A stretch of 64,000 nt of DNA from Agrypnia vestita (GCA_016648135.1 JADDOH010004260.1:1-64000), one strand, 5' to 3'; counted from the stretch's first letter, positions 1 through 11,449 are shown. Program-made: numbers and translations. Notes: a model not told the origin generated them from the sequence alone.

Positions 1-299
1 CAGTTTGGCATATGAATATGTGTATATTCGTAATTAACAAAGAAAATAAATATTGAAAAAAATAAATTAAAGGCGGAATACGTAAAAAAAGTATATATTT
101 GATTGTGATCACATTAGAAAACCATCAAAAATCGTATTAAGTACAGTACAAACTAATAATATCGATTTATATCGTTCAAAAAAGTTAACTAGATTTACAT
201 TAAAAAGAACAGCATTATAAATAATATGTACCCACTCCTGTTAGGAATACAATAAAAAATATATAAAATCAGCCACCCCCAATACAAAATTGGAAGTAA

Positions 300-720
300 T
301 CAATTTGAATAGCGGGCGCCATATTGGAGCATGTTTCTGGCGGGAGTTGTGCGTTTTCAATATTTTTTCCTCGCAGCGATGCTATCTGGGGTAGTTGTTA
401 TTAATATAATAAACAATGCCGGTGCATTTCGGCCAACATGGCGGCGCCCGGGACCGATTAAGCTTCCGTACCGTATAATTACGCGACGGGAACCAATTTT
501 GGGCATTTTTCATCATTTTGTTTCGGAAAATTGTTTTAGTCTCTCGCGCACAACATGCCGGCGGGCCGTAAACACTACTTATGTATTGATTTATGCGCTG
601 CTCACATCTTTTGCGAGCATTGCTCGGCGTCTCGGTCGACTGGGCACGACGATTCAGTAACGAGCCAATTGAACGCGAAAAAATAATAAGATGTGCTTTT
701 GCGTGAAAATGTGACGCCAT
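300..720. promoter_or_regulatory. GC-rich unique block with YY1/Pho-like motifs
   Basis: Moderately GC-rich island in AT-rich DNA. GCCATATTGG (318-327) and AACATGGCGGC (435-445) resemble YY1/Pleiohomeotic sites on opposite strands. Both strands are open for more than 100 codons (331-660 plus, 382-720 minus), but neither ORF has a recognisable domain. Possibly a regulatory element. Confidence 0.25.
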
Positions 721-1100
721 CTGCGAATGGGTTTGAGGATTAGTGAACTGGAGAGATTCGAGTCATTGATGAGATATCGATGACGCAGCTAACAACACAA
801 CATTCATTTTGTTGACAGTAATCTGAATTTTTTTTATTTATGACAATTCTCGTAGGCGTTAAACTCATCCTCAAACTTGCTATGTTCATGTTACTCTATA
901 AATAATTGTTATCAATTTTATTTTGTTTGTCTGTTCACCACTTGCGGGTGATGTCTATTTATTTTGGTGGTTTGTTATACACACCTTATTTTAACGATAT
1001 TTATTTCCATTGTTTTCATCCATTTTCCTGCATCTCGTATGATATCTACATCTATTTTTTTATATTTTTGAAAAGCCATAGATAAAAAATGGAATTAACA

Positions 1101-1260
1101 TTAAAAACTATAATAGTTGGGTAAGCTGTCTGCTTGTCTCAGTTTATTACTTAGTTTATTGCATGACTTTGGTCCAGCTACAACGAAAGCACGGTCACCG
1201 AAAAGATAAGTCTCATGATACGTGATCTATCATCGAGACATTTTAATCAATCGCCAAACT
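1101..1260 (-). pseudogene. Non-LTR retrotransposon C-terminal remnant
   Basis: Minus-strand translation shows GDRAFVVAGPKSCNKLSNKL followed by RQADSLPN and a stop at 1101-1103. This resembles the conserved C-terminal tail of insect LINE reverse transcriptases (pattern GDRAF..AGP..WN.LP..LR...S...F). About 35 codons are readable. In-frame stops appear further upstream, so it is a dead 5'-truncated copy. The clade was not assigned. Confidence 0.6.
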
Positions 1261-1830
1261 TACATTATTGGAGCGATCGTTTAAGTAATTTATGAGGTTA
1301 TATCGTTAAATAAATAATTTTCGACTGCCGAAATGATTTCCATGTATTAATCAGCATTCCTGAATATGGCTGGGGGTTAAACAATAATCTGCTCAGCGGT
1401 GATGCAAATATGGAACCATGTTTATGTTAATTTATTGAAGACAGGTTGAGAGGATCGATACTCACTGTGTGATCATTTTATTCTGATTTTGTTTTGCAAA
1501 CATTATTGAAAAAATATACCGTAAATAAATTAATAATATTTAAGTGGTCACATCCATAGTAATGCACTTTGAAAAAACTGAGATATGAATAATATTTTAA
1601 TATAAATAGATTTTAATATAAATATATACTTAGATTTTTCACTTTCGAATTAACACTTTCGCTAAATACTAAGATTAAAACAAATTACTTAAATCACTTA
1701 GCAGGATAAAGAGAAATATACAATAAAATCATTATATTTTTAGGTAGATTTTCATATTTATAAAAGTGATTCATCTTCAACTTAAATTATTTAATATTTA
1801 TATTTTCTTTTCATGAAATATGACTAAAAA

Positions 1831-2158
1831 TGTTGGCGTGAGATAAATGCACGTCTCGAGTAACAGTCGAGTGAATACTGGAAATAAGAAGCAAGTCCTC
1901 GAAATTTCGAGAAACCAGCATGTTTTATATAAAAGAACGAAGCGGGTGCCGCTGAGCGAGTTTTTGTTATTTTATTATTTGACGTGCGATAGACAAGCGA
2001 AGCGTGCGGCGTGTTGCTAGCGCGTGTGCGATACTAGCGACGATAAATTAAGTGGAGTACTTAACCGGCGCTGAAATGAGTGTAACCACTTACCTACAAA
2101 TTGACGTGAATTCTCCGCGAAGTTTTTTATTAGCCTCCCACAGCCAGGTTCCGTGATA
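1831..2158 (+). mobile_element. Solo-LTR-like block (family LTR-A)
   Basis: Begins TGTTGGCGTGAG and ends with the LTR-type tail CCTCCCACAGCC...CCGTGATA. It carries a TATA box (TTATATAAAAG near 1928) followed by GTGCCGC, and aligns by eye with the block at 43937-44358 over the TATA and downstream region. No internal gag-pol is present, so it is a solo or truncated LTR of a retrotransposon. Confidence 0.5.
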
Positions 2159-2460
2159 TTATAATAACTTGTCTGTATTGCTGAGGTAAATAAAGATTTA
2201 TTTAAAATTCCTATGATTTGTGTATTAGGCATGGACACTGCATCTTATTTTAGATCTGGGCTTAATAATAGCAAAGACCTATTCCGAGAGGATAATTCGA
2301 GAGAATACCACCTATCATTTGAGGAGAAGTTGGGTCCTTGAAAAATATGTCAGAAGTTGGAGAAAATATAATAGAAATTGGCGATAAAGAAACACATTTC
2401 AGTGTTTCATCCAAACACTGTCTTAATGGTTATCAATAAAACAATACTAATAATATATTA

Positions 2461-2700
2461 CTTCTTCTTCTTTTTATTCTTCTTCTTGTAGATCATAAAT
2501 CTGTTATTTAGAGGCAGCCTTCCTCTTGGGAAGCGGAGCACCAGCCATCTCACTTTTTGGCGGTCTTTCTGGCATCTGGCATGCGATGTCCAGTGGGAAT
2601 ATTATGGGGACAACATGGGGAATTCTTGTATTATCCATCCTATCCACGTGATCTCTCCAGTACCGCCATCTCTTTCTGCCCCATTTCCATTTTAATTATT
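2461..2700 (-). pseudogene. LINE 3'-end remnant with (GAA)n tail
   Basis: On the minus strand a peptide with the tail pattern RWRYWRDHVDRMDNTRIPH... runs to a stop, followed by a GAA-rich microsatellite tail at 2461-2495. This resembles the 3' end of insect non-LTR retrotransposons. No start, no catalytic domain and no intact ORF. Confidence 0.5.
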
Positions 2701-2771
2701 TACTCCATAAATAAAACATTTATAAATGAAAATGTAATTACATCTTGCTAAATGACGCCTTTTATTTATAA

Positions 2772-2928
2772 CTAGCTATAACCCATCAAAAATGGCGGTA
2801 ACTTTACATGTCGGTTCCTAAGGAATAAGTAAATATAAGAATAAGAAGAAGAAGAAAGTTTTTTTTTGTAATTTTACTTTAAAGAAGTCACGGACGTTAC
2901 ACGAAGTTACGGGGACAGATAGATAGAT

Positions 2929-2960
<32 letters not shown>

Positions 2961-2982
2961 AACGAAATTACTATAATTATGA
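2772..2982 (-). mobile_element. Helitron-like non-autonomous element (family H1), short copy
   Basis: Read on the minus strand it starts TC and ends CTAG, between a host A and T (2983 complement and 2771), the Helitron insertion hallmark. Near the 3' end is the hairpin sequence CC(G/A)..ATTTTTGATGGG ahead of TTATAGCTAG. The 5' half carries GACA/GACG microsatellite repeats (2918-2962). It is 211 bp and lacks the tRNA-like segment of the longer copies. Confidence 0.65.
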
Positions 2983-2999
2983 TTTTTTTATTTTATATT

Positions 3000-4653
3000 T
3001 TTATATTTTTTCTAATATTAAAAAAATATTTTAAAATTTATTCCCTATACCTTTATCTCTACGTGCTATGGTTTATATTTTCCATTACTTTTTCTTCATT
3101 TTTTTCTTGTACCACTTTGATTTATATGTTTTATTAATTTATCTCTTTCTTTGTTATTGTTCTTTTCTGTTTTGATTTGACTTTAATATTTTATGTTATG
3201 CCGTGGATCTCTATAATTGGTCTACCTACTATTCAATACTTTGTGTCATTCTAATAAACTGTATTGTTGAGATTCCTAAAATAAAATAAATAAAAAATAT
3301 TATTTATTTTTAAATACTACATTCACCTACATTCCAACACATAAACCTATATTCACTACATATCAATTATACAACTTTGATTACCACTATAGTTATATTT
3401 TTTGGTTATTAAAGCTTATAATAAAATTATAAAATCTTACTGCAGATTAAAGTAAAATCACAGTTTGGACAAATCTGAACATAATGTTATTATATAATGC
3501 ACGTATTCACAATTTCCCTTTTGATTTCCGATGGGGCTAGCCGATAGCGGTTAGTTCACTCACCGATGTGGCCGTCCCACGACCGCCGCGGGCGCAAGGG
3601 ACACCCTATTATGCTCCCTTAAGATACCATTGGATACGCCACAAAGTGGCCAATACGTCTGGACAAAAAGATATCTGGTTTTATCGTGACCATTCGTCCT
3701 AAAGCCCCGGGGACGGCCTGGATATTTTAAAGGTTTTTAAAATTTTATTTTCAGTCTTTTGTGGACTGAATTAAAATATCTTCAATTTTTGCACTGCATA
3801 ATGAAGTATTTTTGATATAAATATCTCATAGGAACGAAGCCTCTTTTTTATATGGTAAAGTAGTTATAGAAGTTTTTTTGTGTGTTCATAGGGTTTACGA
3901 CAATGAGGGCAGATACACTGCTTAACCAAGATCGTTTTATAAGCCAAAGCTCCTTTATCGGTCTTTCTTATTCGCCACCTGCTTGGCATTTTTTTAATGC
4001 TAAAAGCAACAGTGCGACCTGTTATTGTAAAAAAAACAAGTGGGACGAACGACTGCCATCCAAAAATTGTAGGTAAGTCATAAGAATTTAAACACTTTTT
4101 AAATATCTTTTCAATTGTCAGTTGCATGAAAAGTGAGATTTTCACGCCGTGTCCATGGAATGAGACACAATATTATAAATCTCTGAGATTTAGTTGAAAT
4201 CTCGGTATCGTGTACTCGTGTTGAGATATTGATCTGAAACGGCTTGAGATTCGTAAAATGAGACAAATACTCTGACCCGTGTATACAATGTTTGATTTGT
4301 TAGAGAGAGTCGACACATATGCACCAAAGTCAACTAAAACGTACAATTATTTATTCTAAAAATTTTAACAGATGGCATTAAATTATAAATATTTATGCTT
4401 TTTTAAATTTGTCTATTCTCGGAATGGAACATAAATGGTTCCTCTACTATCTTAGCTACCATGCCAAATTGTCGTATAACGATATAATGTTGATTATTTT
4501 TTTGTATTTTGTATTTTATGATTTATATTATATATTCATATGCTTTAATATTTATACAGTCGACATCCATCTTTATTATAAAATTAATTTAATTTAAAAA
4601 AAATAGGTAACAATTTTAGTGTAAAAAAATAGGTAATGTGCAATTTGTAACAA
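3000..4653. other. Intergenic, mostly AT-rich, no gene seen
   Basis: AT-rich DNA with an AATAAA-rich stretch near 3250-3300 that could be an old retroposon tail. A moderately GC-rich island lies at 3525-3720, where several CG-rich short motifs give no coding frame. The short ORFs at 3864-4145 are open on both strands and have no recognisable domain. Confidence 0.5.
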
Positions 4654-4910
4654 TCAAAATAATAATAATTTCGCTGTCCGCCTTTCCGTAACTTCCTGTG
4701 ACGTCCGTAACATTATTTTCGATTTTTATATTTTTTAATTTTCTTTTTTAATAATTAATAGTTGAAAATCCTCCATCTCACATTACGCTACCCTCTCCCC
4801 CCGAAACATTTTCTATAAAAATCCACCGTTTGACAGATCTTACCCAAATTTTGCATACTTTTTCTTTAGGAACCGACATGTAAAAGTACCTACATGTTTT
4901 TGATGGGTTA
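4654..4910 (+). mobile_element. Helitron-like copy (family H1), 3' end lost
   Basis: Begins A|TCAAAATAATAATAATTTCG, the H1 5' end, then GTCCG-rich sequence, and reaches ACCGACATG...TTTTTGATGGGTTA near the family's 3' hairpin. The CTAG terminus is missing. The PIF/Harbinger MITE starts immediately after the TTA at 4908-4910. Confidence 0.55.
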
Positions 4911-5515
4911 GGGTACGAACATACCGAAGATGCTTCACTGCGATACCTTGTGGTCGCGGTTTCATCTCGCTACCTCGATGTCGATACGATACTTACTATT
5001 TACATGGATGGCGGTGCGAACATGTCGGTTCAGTCGCACCTCGATGACATTCAATTCACAGTATTTATCAAGTAAAAAATCGAACGGAAGTGGCGCTATG
5101 TAGAATCACCAAGTGAAAACAATTAAATGATGGTAGTTAATGTTTATTTTACAGTTTAAAAGGTACCTACAGCGATCGTGACATGAACAATACGGGATTA
5201 ATGATAATGACAGCTCCATTTGTTTTTACATCGCGGTCGACGGTTGATGTGATCTGGCTCATGATTGGTCAAATTCGCAAGGCTGAGGCGAATTTGACCA
5301 ATTACATCGCTGCTCGCGGTCGACCGCGATGTAATATTTTGTTTTCACGTAAGCATCGAGGTAAACCTCCATGTAGGCCGCGATGTATCGCAGTGAGGTT
5401 TGTGCGTGCCTATCTACTAGCATGTGTTTGTTTTACATGGAGGTGATATCGAGGTAACGAGCTAAACCGCGACCGCGAGGTATCGCAGTGAAGCATCTTC
5501 GGCATGTTCGTACCC
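4911..5515. mobile_element. PIF/Harbinger-type MITE with long inverted ends
   Basis: A 605-bp element without coding capacity. Its ends are near-perfect inverted repeats of about 60 bp starting GGGTACGAACAT. The flanking TTA is duplicated (4908-4910 and 5516-5518), the 3-bp target duplication typical of PIF/Harbinger. The interior holds a second palindrome around 5284: TTGGTCAAATTCGC at about 5266 pairs with its complement at about 5289, and TACATCGCGGTCGAC at 5226 pairs with GTCGACCGCGATGTA at about 5318. Confidence 0.85.
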
Positions 5516-5518
5516 TTA

Positions 5519-6404
5519 CTTTTTCATTTACTTCACGCGGGAGATGTATACTTTAATTTGTACCTTTGTAAAATATTTGAATTTTGATTAATTTTTCAAA
5601 CAAAAAAAAATATTTATCAAGGGTTGGCAGACACATGTGACATAGACATAAGATACTTTTTTTTCTTTAGATATGAGTTTTTGCAAAGCCAGGCATCAAA
5701 ATACTTAAAACAACACCCACATCTCTAGCTCACATGAATTTTCTTTTACGATAATTATTTCATAAATGATACATAAATTTTGATGGGTCTTATCAAGAAG
5801 GTACCTATACGCATAGATAATAATATGTCCTAAAACCTAACAACGATATAGCCACAGGCAAGTATACCCCGCACCCCCCGCGAGCTCTGCTCCCTCTAGA
5901 GCCTGCGGAGAGGGTGAAAAGGCGACGGAGAAGGGGATGAATAATTCCTCCCTGGGGGGGGATAATTCACGCAATCTTGGGTACCTACCCTCAACATGTC
6001 GGAAACATTTGCTACCAACCAAAAACTAAGGACCAACTAATCTGTAGTTATCTGTTAGATTTAATTAGAGTCCATCTGTTGAAAATTCCCGCAACCTTTA
6101 GTAGCCGTTGTTCAGTTTTAGAAAATTTTACGTATGATATGATATAAATAGTGTAGTGTAAATAGTAGGGATGGAAAAAATCTCAGCTCAGTTGGCTGGA
6201 CTCAGACTTGCTTAGGATAGGGTAGAAAGAAGCTCTCAAGAATCTCAAAAAGCTATGGTATGTAGTGTAAATAAGATCTTCAACGAAATGCCAGAGGAAA
6301 TAAGAAACGAACAAAAAATATCAAAATTAAAATATTAAATTTTTTTTTTTAATTTAAAAAAGATAATATGTGTTGTGTAAGTTAAAGAGGTTAATAATAT
6401 AACA
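5519..6404. other. Intergenic, no gene seen
   Basis: AT-rich except for a C/G-run stretch at about 5860-5970. The minus-strand ORF there (5837-6022) is low-complexity and matches nothing recognisable. Confidence 0.5.
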
Positions 6405-6998
6405 CTAGCTATTACCCATCAAAAATGACGTACTTTTATTATATATTTCGGCCGCCAGTTAAAGCTGTGAGAACAACGCTATCTAGAATAGCGAAGCGTC
6501 TTGATAACGTTAATGTTGGACATTATTAAAAAAGTCGTGTTGTTTTTTCGCTTCTTATACCTAATATTTATATCATACCTCAATATTATTTTAGGCATCT
6601 GGTAGCGTTAGTGACAGACATTTTTACGTGGAGAATTATACTTATTGCACCTTATCATTATTGCCCTCTGGAAGCGTTAGTGACGGACATTGCTACACAG
6701 AGAATATATATTTTGATTGATGATAAATACCAATGACATGCGATATAGTAAAGGATGCACTTATTACCTAGTTTTAATTTTCATTCAACCGAAATATTTA
6801 AAAAAAATCTAAATGTTTCTAAATAAAATCTAGGTTATTCAGAGTATTTCATTAAAAATACATTATTTAATAAAAATACATACATGTTTTCATTTTATTT
6901 AATCACAATTTTTGAATCATACCAATTTTCAAAACGGAATTAGAACAGCTATTGGATTCTAGGAAGTTACGGACGGACAACGAAATTATTATTATTGA
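6405..6998 (-). mobile_element. Helitron-like copy (family H1, long form)
   Basis: On the minus strand the 3' end is CTAG (6405-6408) next to a host T, preceded by the family hairpin sequence around 6413-6432. The other end has ACGGACGGACAACGAAATTATT, the H1 5' signature. The interior shares the TTTCGGCCGC...GCGAAGCG...GTTAGTGACGGACATTG segment with the copy at 17250-17856. The terminal base on the 5' side is not a clean T. Confidence 0.5.
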
Positions 6999-7119
6999 GG
7001 AATTAATTAAATTAAAACGCGCTTTTATAAAAAATGAGGGAAAAATAAGAGCGATCACACTCACGCCTGTGTCAATAAAAAAAAAGAGTGGGGCACTTTC
7101 TACTTATTCATACAAATAA

Positions 7120-7223
7120 AGGCTGACTCCATACTACGCGGGTCTTCCGCCGCGTCTCTTCGGGTCGGTTTTACGCGACGGAAAAAACGCGGTGAAAGAT
7201 CCGCCGTAGTGTGGCGCCGACCT
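7120..7223. mobile_element. 104-bp PIF/Harbinger-like MITE
   Basis: A tiny GC-rich element with inverted ends AGGCTGACTCCATACTACGC and AGGTCGGCGCCACACTACGG (the latter read on the minus strand). TAA is duplicated at 7117-7119 and 7224-7226. No coding capacity. Confidence 0.65.
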
Positions 7224-7599
7224 TAAAGTAAGATAAAGCGATCGTTGAGGTTTGAGGACGCTTTTGATTTTATTGACATACGCATATACTTATTGGGATC
7301 GATCTTAGTGCCGTGGTACCAAAATTTTTTTTAACCTTGTAGGAAAATTCCAGTTGTATTAAACGCTTTATAGTATCTAAGCCTTACAGAAGGTATAGAT
7401 AAATGTTTTGGTCTCTGGCGCTTCAAGGATGTGTAGTGTACCGATAAACGTATGCGGTAACTATGCGAGAAAGAAACAAAGTCATATCACTGATTCACAC
7501 TAGAGAGTGTGACAAATAGCAATAGATCACTTGACGCATGCTATCTCACTAATATTGTAAAACCAGCCCCAAAACTTTAAGTTCATCTTAGAACTGTTC

Positions 7600-7790
7600 G
7601 AAGAATATTTTTTCTTCTTCTGTATGAAGGCTTGAACTTTGTGGTGACATTATTATTAAAATAAAACACAAATTACTTTGTTTTCACCACTATATTAGAT
7701 TAAAAAATCTACATGTTTCGAGAACAATGTTCTCTTCTTCAGGATTATTGTGTACTAAAGATCTTTAAAAGTTATACCAAGCAAATGTGT
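7600..7790 (-). mobile_element. Penelope-like terminal repeat fragment
   Basis: Shares CTTTGTTT(A/T)CACCACT and the hammerhead-like core with the inverted pair at 10580-11146 and the copy at 34975-35195. No reverse transcriptase was found. Assignment to Penelope-like elements rests on the hammerhead-type core known from their terminal repeats. Confidence 0.45.
7712..7742 (-). ncRNA. Candidate hammerhead ribozyme core, copy A
   Basis: Minus strand: CTGAAGA (7736-7742), one A, stem II GAGAAC-ATT-GTTCTC (perfect 6 bp), then GAAA (7716-7719). The palindromic ACATGT (stem III in a dimer) follows, then A as the cleavage-site base. Flanks AATC and GATT can form a 4-bp stem I. All invariant core positions are present, with one extra A between the core and stem II as a deviation. 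Activity untested. Confidence 0.45.
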
Positions 7791-8267
7791 TACGGTGAAG
7801 GGTGGGTGAGGGGGTAGGGGGGGTTCGAGGTGTTAATTATTATGGGTCATTTGGACAATGTGGAATGTTAAGTGGAAAAATATTCAAAATAGGATTATGC
7901 GAAAATTTGTGTATTTACTATATTACACTTAATATTAACGTTTTTCTAATTTCGAGTATTTCTAAATTATTTATTTGTGGTATCTTATAGCTGAAATGTA
8001 AAATTTTTATTTTATTTGTTTTTATTTTAATTTTCATCTTAGACTTGCAGAGCCAAAGAAAAAACAATATAATATTTGTAGAGCAAATATTAAATTTAAT
8101 AGTGATTGAATACTGTACATTACGATATGTATTGCTTGCTCTAGAGAAAGTTTCTCCCAGAAGACTGATTTCATACATTTTACAACCACACAAACTCAAA
8201 CCGCACAAAATATATTAACATTTTAACTAATCTAGGCTGTTTCTAAATTAAATTCCCAACATTCGCA

Positions 8268-8598
8268 ATGGAAAACCAGAATCGACCACAAAACGAACGT
8301 TCCAGTGATGAATGCTGCAATTCTGATCTTCCTCTTCTTCGTACTTGGACAGCATTCTTCCATCGTTCTCTATCTTATGCTGTGTCGACTAAGATTGACT
8401 GCCCGGCATTGCTGCAGCGCATCTCCCTTAAAGTACCTACTAGAAAGATCCATTAGACCGGTCGAGACCTTGAACCTTTCACATTGTAATACCAACTTCT
8501 GGCAAAACTCTTTAATATATCGCTCGTCTAATTTGTTCAACACTATATTCGGCGACTTGAATTTAAAACTCTTGGATGTTAACCTCAGTCATAAACCT
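8268..8598 (+). pseudogene. LINE C-terminal remnant, frameshifted
   Basis: Frame one reads ...KIDCPALLQRISLKVPTRKI to 8452. A shift near 8450 continues as RPVETLNLSHCNTNFWQNS and then ...SNLFNTIFGDLNL. Together this fits the insect non-LTR tail pattern DCP.LL..I...VP.R..R....F......T....NS...R....N. It is dead and 5'-truncated. The ACTCCC repeat begins right after it. Confidence 0.5.
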
Positions 8599-9105
8599 TT
8601 TTACTCCCTTTATATTAACTCGTGGTGTCTACTTGCTTGCCGGCTTGCCGTAAAAAAAAACTTTAGATCGATTTTCGACCCTTTTTCCGTGATCCAATCG
8701 AGCTGAAACTTGGCAAGTAGACTCGTGGCGACGATCAAGAAGATCTATCAAATTTTCGTTAAAAAAAATTAATAATTATAGTATAATTTTGGATTTTTAG
8801 AAATTTTATTGGTTTTTTCAAATTGGAATCAAACTAACAAAATTTGAATTACTGCGTCGGTATACATAATAGGTACTTCACTACGAATGTCGAAAATCTA
8901 AATGGACTGACAAATGTTTTTAGAATTTAATCTTCTAAGCATGAAGTGTCTTATCAAAGCTCAAAACATCTGACATTTTAGAAATATATTAAATTACTGT
9001 AAGTTTAGCGTTATGTTATACGTTTTAATTTGTCTTTAATTGTTGTTATATTTTACAAAGAAAGGGAGTATAATAAAAACTTGGTTTTTATGGGTTACTT
9101 TTTTC
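8599..9105 (+). repeat. Unclassified interspersed repeat ACTCCC, copy 1
   Basis: One of three copies sharing ACTCCCTTTATATTAACTCG at one end and AAAGAAAGGGAGTATA...GGGTTACTTTTT at the other. The subterminal 9-mer ACTCCCTTT / AAAGGGAGT is inverted. The minus strand shows a short conserved peptide (see the copy at 35278). No known transposase motif and no clear target duplication were found. Confidence 0.7.
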
Positions 9106-9837
9106 TCTTTGGTTCTCTTTTTTTAAACTCATTTTCTTTCTTTTGTCCCGACCTCGTATATGTATATGCAGATGTATTGATCAGATATATTAAAGCTATA
9201 ATTATTTTACTCCCTTTTTTATTAAGTAGATTGTCCTTTTCTCCATATTCCTGATTCCTCTTTAACCTTTAATTCTTTGATTCTCATGGTTTGTTCAAGT
9301 TATTGTTAGGTACAGAGAATTTTTTAATATATTTTCTTATTTATCTTAAAATAGTGAAAACGTAAAAACAAACTCATATGTGATGTCTAATAAATCAGAA
9401 TGTTATTTTTTACACGCTTTTATTTAACTTCACTTATCTATCTGTCAGTGATGGAGAAAAATCTTGTAATAAATATATGATCCACTTCCTCACCAACAAT
9501 GGTACAGAGACGTATTCCGGATGAGTATAAAATAATCATAATTAGTTTTAAAAAATCAGTTTAATTATTCAAAAAATGTATTTAAAAAGCTGGCGCGTTA
9601 TTTTATCGGATATTGTACATACCTATGCCAAAAGGGACATTTGAGTTCTGAGGTTCGAACTGACAACAAGATTTAACGTTATGAAGACCAAAAAGTGAAA
9701 AATATTAATATACTGAAAATCGAACCTAAAGAAAATATATGCAAAACTTGCCAGATCCGTCAAACGGTATAGATTTGTAAAGAAAATATATTGGGCGGAG
9801 GCGAGGGAAAAAAGGGAGGGGGGAAATGTCATGTATG
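9106..9837. other. Intergenic, no gene seen
   Basis: AT-rich sequence with a purine-rich GGGAGGGGGG stretch near 9800-9830. Short ORFs are hydrophobic artefacts of T-richness. Confidence 0.5.
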
Positions 9838-9989
9838 AAAGACAATCGAATTATTATATATATATGTAAGCCGTGCGTACGTCGCACATTATTTCATTGT
9901 GTTCGTTTTACGGGTATAAACACCAACTCAATGAAACACTGTGTCTCGTACGCACGGTTTTTACACACCAATTTGATAGTTTTCTTAAA
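9838..9989. repeat. Hairpin (foldback) element, family HP, copy 1
   Basis: A 150-bp imperfect palindrome. GTAAGCCGTGCGTACG on the left (about 9867) pairs with CGTACGCACGGTTTTTAC on the right (about 9949), and the outer AATCGAATTA pairs with CAATTTGAT. A second copy is at 26583-26736. No coding capacity. Confidence 0.65.
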
Positions 9990-10259
9990 CGGAAAGGGGT
10001 CTTTACCCATCGGGTCCTAAAGAATAAGTATGCAAAATTTGAGTCAGCTCGGTCGAACGGTACAGATTTCATGGAAAATATGTCAGGGGAGATTTGTAGA
10101 ACAGGCAGACACATATTGAGTTTTAAAGGTATTACATAAACGAAGGTAATAATTATATTAACGAACAGTTTGATAATATTTTTGGGAGACATCTGTGTTT
10201 TAATGTTGGCATTTACAGACGCACGCGGCCATTTTGTTGAAATTACATTGGAGACAATT

Positions 10260-10579
10260 GAGAGTTGCACGTTAGCTCCCTCTCACGGTGGAGTGCAATA
10301 ATTAAGAGGGAGGCATTAGTTTTAAAATGAAGACGTAAAGTTTGTCCGTGCGCCGTGGCCCTCGCACCCCGGGCGCGGCCGGCAATAAATAAAGCGGGCC
10401 CTTCGGGGCGCGCCGAGCCGTGACGGAATTTCCCGAAGCCAATTTGACGCCATGTTAACTAGGGCCGTGCAAAATGTCTGCGAAAAAATGCACACGTCAA
10501 TGTGTTTTTCTACATTGATATTGACATTTTATTTATTTTTTCTTCAAACACAGCAAAATTATTTTGCGGTGACATTATA
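10260..10579. other. Intergenic with short CpG-rich patch
   Basis: 10335-10440 is CpG-rich (GCGCGGCCGGC, GGGGCGCGCCG) in otherwise AT-rich DNA. No coding frame or core-promoter motif could be assigned. Confidence 0.4.
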
Positions 10580-10636
10580 ATTATAATTTATAGAAATAAA
10601 CTTTGTTTACACCACTTTTTTATGGAAAAAAATCAA

Positions 10637-10667
10637 CATGTTTAAGAACCCATGGCCCCTTCGTCAG
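10637..10667 (-). ncRNA. Hammerhead-like core, copy B (broken)
   Basis: Minus strand CTGACGA, A, stem II GGGGCC-ATG-GGTTCT, but the next box is TAAA instead of GAAA, which removes an invariant G. Probably inactive. It is the inverted partner of copy C. Confidence 0.4.
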
Positions 10668-11047
10668 GATACAAATGTGTACTAACAAAATTAAATTAAA
10701 AAATCGAAGTATAGATAATCAAAAAATTAAAAAGTTTATCTATATGGAAAATTAATAATAATAAAGTACCTACCCAACATGAAAATAAATTTAAAAGATA
10801 ACTATTTGTAAAAAGGACCCGGTTATTTATACGGTTTACAAATTTTACATACAAATTATACAGAATCACAGTTTGATAAATTAGAAATTTTAGAAATAAA
10901 AAAAGTGTTAATAGTAAATTTTTATTATTAATTTTTATTATTAATTACTTTATTATTATTAATTTTCCATATGGGTAAAACTTTTTAATTTTTTGATTAT
11001 CTATACTTCGATTTTTAAATTTAATTTTGTTAGTACACATTTGTATC

Positions 11048-11080
11048 CTGACGAAGGGGCCATGGGTTCTGAAACATGTT
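11048..11080 (+). ncRNA. Candidate hammerhead ribozyme core, copy C
   Basis: CTGACGA (11048-11054), A, stem II GGGGCC-ATG-GGTTCT (6 pairs including G-U), GAAA (11071-11074), palindromic ACATGT and U at the cleavage position. Core boxes are intact. Stem I is weak. Confidence 0.4.
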
Positions 11081-11449
11081 AATTTTTTTTTCAATAAAAA
11101 AGTGGTGTAAACAAAGTTTATTTCTAAAAATTATAATTTTTATTTATTTATTTAATAATTTAGACATAAAGAAATAGTCATTTTAATAGAGTAAAAAATA
11201 TGGCAAATAGAAAATTTATACTGGTATACAACTCCTCAACAAAAGTTTTTTCATTTGTTTATTGAAGAGTCTTAAATTATGTATTTAAAAATCACTAGAA
11301 AGTCCGTTATAGAATTTAACAGCTGTAAAAGAAAACCATGCATAGTATATCACTTATATAAGTTACTAAATACATTTCAAAATTTATATAAAAAAAAATC
11401 ATATAAAAGTTTCCATCATTTTAGAAATCATCAACTAAGTAGGTACCTA

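Larger units (their letters stand above)
10580..11146. mobile_element. Head-to-head pair of Penelope-like terminal repeats
   Basis: Left arm (10580-10765) and right arm (10946-11146) are inverted copies. Each includes AATAAACTTTGTTTACACCA, the hammerhead-like core and a TATCTATACTTCGATTTTT-type segment. The middle, about 180 bp, contains CTTTTTACAAATAGTTA (reverse strand), shared with 34975-35195. No coding sequence. Confidence 0.6.

Noticed and set aside
331..720. Overlapping 109-aa and 112-aa ORFs on opposite strands
   Set aside because: Open by chance in GC-richer DNA. No domain, no splice context, and neither strand is favoured by composition.
5183..5446. 87-aa ORF
   Set aside because: Lies entirely inside the PIF/Harbinger MITE and follows its palindrome.
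9826..10270. Three overlapping ORFs on both strands
   Set aside because: Largely explained by the HP hairpin element, where symmetry opens both strands. No domain.
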